NCBI RefSeq assembly: GCF_014844055.1
Contig: NZ_CP062167.1
Location: 62,001-126,000, forward strand
From: Aureimonas sp. OT7
GTDB taxonomy: Bacteria > Pseudomonadota > Alphaproteobacteria > Rhizobiales > Rhizobiaceae
DNA: 64,000 nucleotides
Reading direction: 5' to 3'
The stretch's first letter is position 1; the number at the start of each line of letters is the position of its first letter. Made by a program: the position numbers and the translations under genes. The notes beneath the pieces were generated by a model. The model was not told where the DNA came from and did not search any database. It saw nothing but the letters and a program-made list of their open reading frames with translations. This document shows, piece after piece, positions 61,502-64,000 of this stretch.

Positions 61502-62473
61502 ATGTCAATGTCTCACGGCGGTCATGCCGGCCACATGCCGGCGAGTGGTGATCGCAAAGCGCTCGTCATTTCGGGCTGGCTTACCGGCCTTTACTTCATC
61601 GTGGAACTCGGGATCGGCATCTGGACGGGCTCAGTCGCCGTCATGTCGGATGCCTTCCACACCTTCTCGGCCGTGGGCGGCGTGCTCATTGCGCTGGTCG
61701 CCATGCGTCTGGGTGAGCGAAAATCCAGCCCCTCGCGCACCTTCGGCTACATTCGGGCGGAGATCCTGGGGGCCCTCTTCAACGGCCTCTTCCTCGTCGC
61801 CATGGCTCTCTACGTGCTGTGGATGGGCGCGATGCGCCTCATGGAGCCCATCGAACTGGCCACGACGCCGATGTTGATCGCCGCAGCGGGCGGCATCGCC
61901 ACCGAGCTTGTCGCGCTCTGGCTCATGTACGAGCGCCAGAAGGACAACCTGAATATGCGGGGTGCGTATTGGCACATCCTGCAGACCTTCGTCGGCAGCT
62001 TCCTCATCATCGTCTCGGCGCTGGTGATCCGATTCACGGGCTTTGTGGCCATCGATCCGCTGCTTGGCATGGCCTTCGGACTGCTGCTGCTCTGGGCTTC
62101 CTGGGGTATTATGCGCGAGGCATTGCACATCCTGCTGCAAGGCACGCCCGAAGACCTCGACTTGGAGGCCGCCATCGAGGCCATACGGCAGCTAGAGGGG
62201 GTTACCGACGTGCACCACGTCCATGCCTGGAGTCTGACATCCGGGCGCAATGTATTCTCAAGCCACGTCTGCGTTGGGGACTTTCAGGAAGGCGAACGGG
62301 TGCTGCGACAAGCAAGCAATCTCCTGCGCGAGCGTTTCAACATCTACTTCTCGACGTTGCAGATCGAGGAATACTGCCTCGACGGCGAGGACTCTGCGGC
62401 CGAGATTGACATCATGCAGTCTCAGACGGGGCAAGAACGGACCAGCATCGGAAAGATCCACGACAATCACTGA
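61502..62473 (+). CDS. Cation diffusion facilitator (CzcD-like)
   Basis: The protein is 323 residues from the ATG at 61502, which has AAGGAGGTG upstream. It has a short His-rich N-terminus (SHGGHAGH), six spans with SVAVMSDAFHTFSAVGGVLI carrying the HxxxD-type site in variant form, and a C-terminal cytoplasmic domain with HHVHAWSLTSG. It exports divalent metals such as zinc or cobalt. The first spans have DAFHTF where zinc transporters have DAxHxxxD, so the metal is uncertain. Confidence 0.9.
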   Translation: MSMSHGGHAGHMPASGDRKALVISGWLTGLYFIVELGIGIWTGSVAVMSDAFHTFSAVGGVLIALVAMRLGERKSSPSRTFGYIRAEILGALFNGLFLVAMALYVLWMGAMRLMEPIELATTPMLIAAAGGIATELVALWLMYERQKDNLNMRGAYWHILQTFVGSFLIIVSALVIRFTGFVAIDPLLGMAFGLLLLWASWGIMREALHILLQGTPEDLDLEAAIEAIRQLEGVTDVHHVHAWSLTSGRNVFSSHVCVGDFQEGERVLRQASNLLRERFNIYFSTLQIEEYCLDGEDSAAEIDIMQSQTGQERTSIGKIHDNH

Positions 62474-62503
62474 TTGGCAGGAACCCCGGATTCCGATCAC
62501 CTC

Positions 62504-62534
62504 TTGACCTTCCAACGGTTGGAAGGCGCAGAAT
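62504..62534 (+). promoter_or_regulatory. CueR-type promoter 4 (before second P-type ATPase)
   Basis: TTGACC (62504-62509), a 19-bp spacer with the dyad CCTTCCAA-CGG-TTGGAAGG, and CAGAAT (62529-62534). The 8-bp arms are perfect, the best of the four sites. Confidence 0.82.
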
Positions 62535-62578
62535 AGGCGAAGAGCAAGCTTAGGATAAGACGCCGAGGAGGCGTGAAA

Positions 62579-64000
62579 ATGGCCAGCAAGACCGAACACG
62601 ATCACCAGAATCAGAGTCACGCTCATTCCGCCCAAGGTCATGCGCATGATCACGGGGCCGTCGCGCAGGACGACACGCACAAGGTCAAGGACCCGGTCTG
62701 CGGCATGATTGTCGATCCCCACACGGCCCAGCACAAGGCCGAGCATGCGGGCCGGCCCTATTATTTCTGCTCGGCCGGGTGCCGCGCGAAGTTCCTGGCC
62801 GAGCCCGAAAGCTATCTCGATCCGGCGGCGGCGGAGGTAGTACCGATTCTCGAGGGGACGGTCTATACCTGCCCGATGCATCCTGAGATCCGGCAGGACG
62901 GCCCCGGATCATGCCCGATCTGCGGCATGGCGCTGGAGCCGGTACTGGTCAGCCTTGAGGCCGAGCCCAATGTCGAACTGATCGACATGACACGCCGCTT
63001 CTGGATCGGCCTCGTTCTGGCGATCCCGGTGTTCATTCTCGAGATGGGCGGGCATCTGTTCGGGCTGACTCATGCCATCGGGCAGCAGGTCTCGAACTGG
63101 CTGCAACTGATCCTCGCAACGCCGGTCGTTCTCTGGGCGGGCTGGCCGTTCTTCCAGCGTGGCTGGCAGTCGCTCGTCAACCGCAGCCTCAACATGTTTA
63201 CACTGATCGCCATGGGCACGGGAACGGCGTGGATATACAGCGTCGTCGCCACGCTGGCGCCGGGCATCTTCCCAGATGCATTCCGCCAGCATGACGGCTC
63301 GGTCGCGGTCTATTTCGAGGCGGCCGCGGTCATCACTGTGCTCGTGCTGCTCGGGCAGGTGTTGGAATTGCGGGCGCGCGAGAGCACCAGCGGCGCGATC
63401 CGGGCGCTGCTCGACCTCGCCCCCAAGACCGCCCGGATCATTCGTGACGACGGCACCGAGGAGGAGGTTCAACTCGACACCGTTCGGGTCGGCGACCGCC
63501 TGCGGGTGCGTCCCGGCGAGAAGGTGCCGGTCGATGGCGAAGTTCTGGAAGGACGCAGCGCCGTCGATGAATCGATGGTGACTGGCGAGTCGATGCCGGT
63601 CACCAAGGAGGTCGGCGCCACCGCCATCGGCGGCACCATGAACCAGTCCGGCGCGCTGGTGATCGAGGCGAAGAAGGTCGGCCGCGACACCATGCTGTCG
63701 CAGATCGTCCAGCTCGTCGCCGAGGCGCAGCGTAGTCGCGCGCCGATCCAGCGCCTCGCCGATCAGGTGTCGGGCTGGTTCGTGCCGGCGGTGATCGTGG
63801 TCGCAATCCTTGCCTTCATAACCTGGTCGATCTGGGGTCCGGAGCCGCGCTTCTCCTTCGGTCTGATCGCGGCGGTTTCCGTGCTGATCATCGCCTGTCC
63901 CTGTGCGCTCGGGCTGGCAACGCCGATGTCGATCATGGTCGGCGTCGGGCGTGGCGCACAGGCGGGCGTGCTGATCAAGAACGCCGAGGCGCTGGAGCAT
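62579..64000 (+). CDS. Heavy-metal P1B-ATPase, CopB/SilP-like (3' end outside window)
   Basis: The reading frame stays open to the window end, giving 474 residues. A His-rich start ([20 protein letters not shown]) is followed by a YHS domain ([22 protein letters not shown]) and a heavy-metal-binding domain ([16 protein letters not shown]). Membrane helices, the TGES motif and [11 protein letters not shown] follow. The DKTGT region lies beyond the edge. It should export copper or silver. A CueR-type promoter precedes it. Confidence 0.95.
   Translation, partial: MASKTEHDHQNQSHAHSAQGHAHDHGAVAQDDTHKVKDPVCGMIVDPHTAQHKAEHAGRPYYFCSAGCRAKFLAEPESYLDPAAAEVVPILEGTVYTCPMHPEIRQDGPGSCPICGMALEPVLVSLEAEPNVELIDMTRRFWIGLVLAIPVFILEMGGHLFGLTHAIGQQVSNWLQLILATPVVLWAGWPFFQRGWQSLVNRSLNMFTLIAMGTGTAWIYSVVATLAPGIFPDAFRQHDGSVAVYFEAAAVITVLVLLGQVLELRARESTSGAIRALLDLAPKTARIIRDDGTEEEVQLDTVRVGDRLRVRPGEKVPVDGEVLEGRSAVDESMVTGESMPVTKEVGATAIGGTMNQSGALVIEAKKVGRDTMLSQIVQLVAEAQRSRAPIQRLADQVSGWFVPAVIVVAILAFITWSIWGPEPRFSFGLIAAVSVLIIACPCALGLATPMSIMVGVGRGAQAGVLIKNAEALEH

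Noticed and set aside
62909..64000. 363-residue - strand frame at the right end
   Set aside because: The + strand here encodes an unmistakable P-type ATPase that runs off the window, so the - strand frame is its antisense.

Overview
The window is GC-rich DNA, most likely from an alphaproteobacterium of the Hyphomicrobiales (Rhizobiales). The reasons are IalB and SapC family proteins, two Ku paralogues, several LysR, IclR and TetR regulators, and lipoprotein-type L,D-transpeptidases. I cannot name the genus from sequence alone.

Region 1 (1-24,400) is mostly ordinary chromosome. It starts with the 3' part of an autotransporter, followed by an IalB-SapC pair, a frameshifted alpha/beta hydrolase, an AbrB-type membrane protein divergent from a LysR regulator, an aldo/keto reductase, and two convergent Ku genes. 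A long operon (12,782-21,295) follows: IclR regulator, three-gene ABC importer, class III CoA-transferase, CitE-like lyase, D-2-hydroxyacid dehydrogenase and RraA-like aldolase. It looks like a complete uptake and breakdown route for a short organic acid. An L,D-transpeptidase and a second IalB-SapC pair close the region. At two convergent junctions (LysR/aldo-keto reductase and transpeptidase/IalB) the 3' ends of both genes are tandemly duplicated, two and three copies respectively, each bounded by an 8-bp microhomology.

Region 2 (24,700-31,080) is a decaying mosaic. It holds broken HxlR, quinone oxidoreductase, AzlC, DUF6958 and MerR genes, a recombinase tail, and an IS3 fragment fused in frame to a LysR C-terminus. 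Among these are intact CGNR, LysE, LysR and SDR genes.

Region 3 (31,088-43,168) carries oleate hydratase, a TetR/3-hydroxyacyl-CoA dehydrogenase pair, a second TetR, a catalase-family protein, a companion protein, a DyP-type peroxidase, and an ABC-2/HlyD exporter with its own TetR but no ATPase. Several clear palindromic operators are present.

Region 4 (43,219-64,000) looks like a copper and thiol-redox island entered through a broken serine recombinase next to a tRNA 3'-half relic. A PmrA/QseB-like two-component system leads it. The motif CTTAAG-N5-CTTAAG, an 11-bp direct repeat, lies before the regulator gene, an L,D-transpeptidase, a thioredoxin-like gene and a DsbA-DsbD-TlpA operon, which suggests one regulon for cell-envelope and disulfide repair. 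Next come a CsoR operon with its operator and four CueR-type promoters, serving a 58-residue unknown ORF, copZ-DUF305, copA and a second P-type ATPase. A glutaredoxin, ferredoxin reductase, CueR, cytochrome c, multicopper oxidase and cation diffusion facilitator complete the set. The last ATPase runs off the window.
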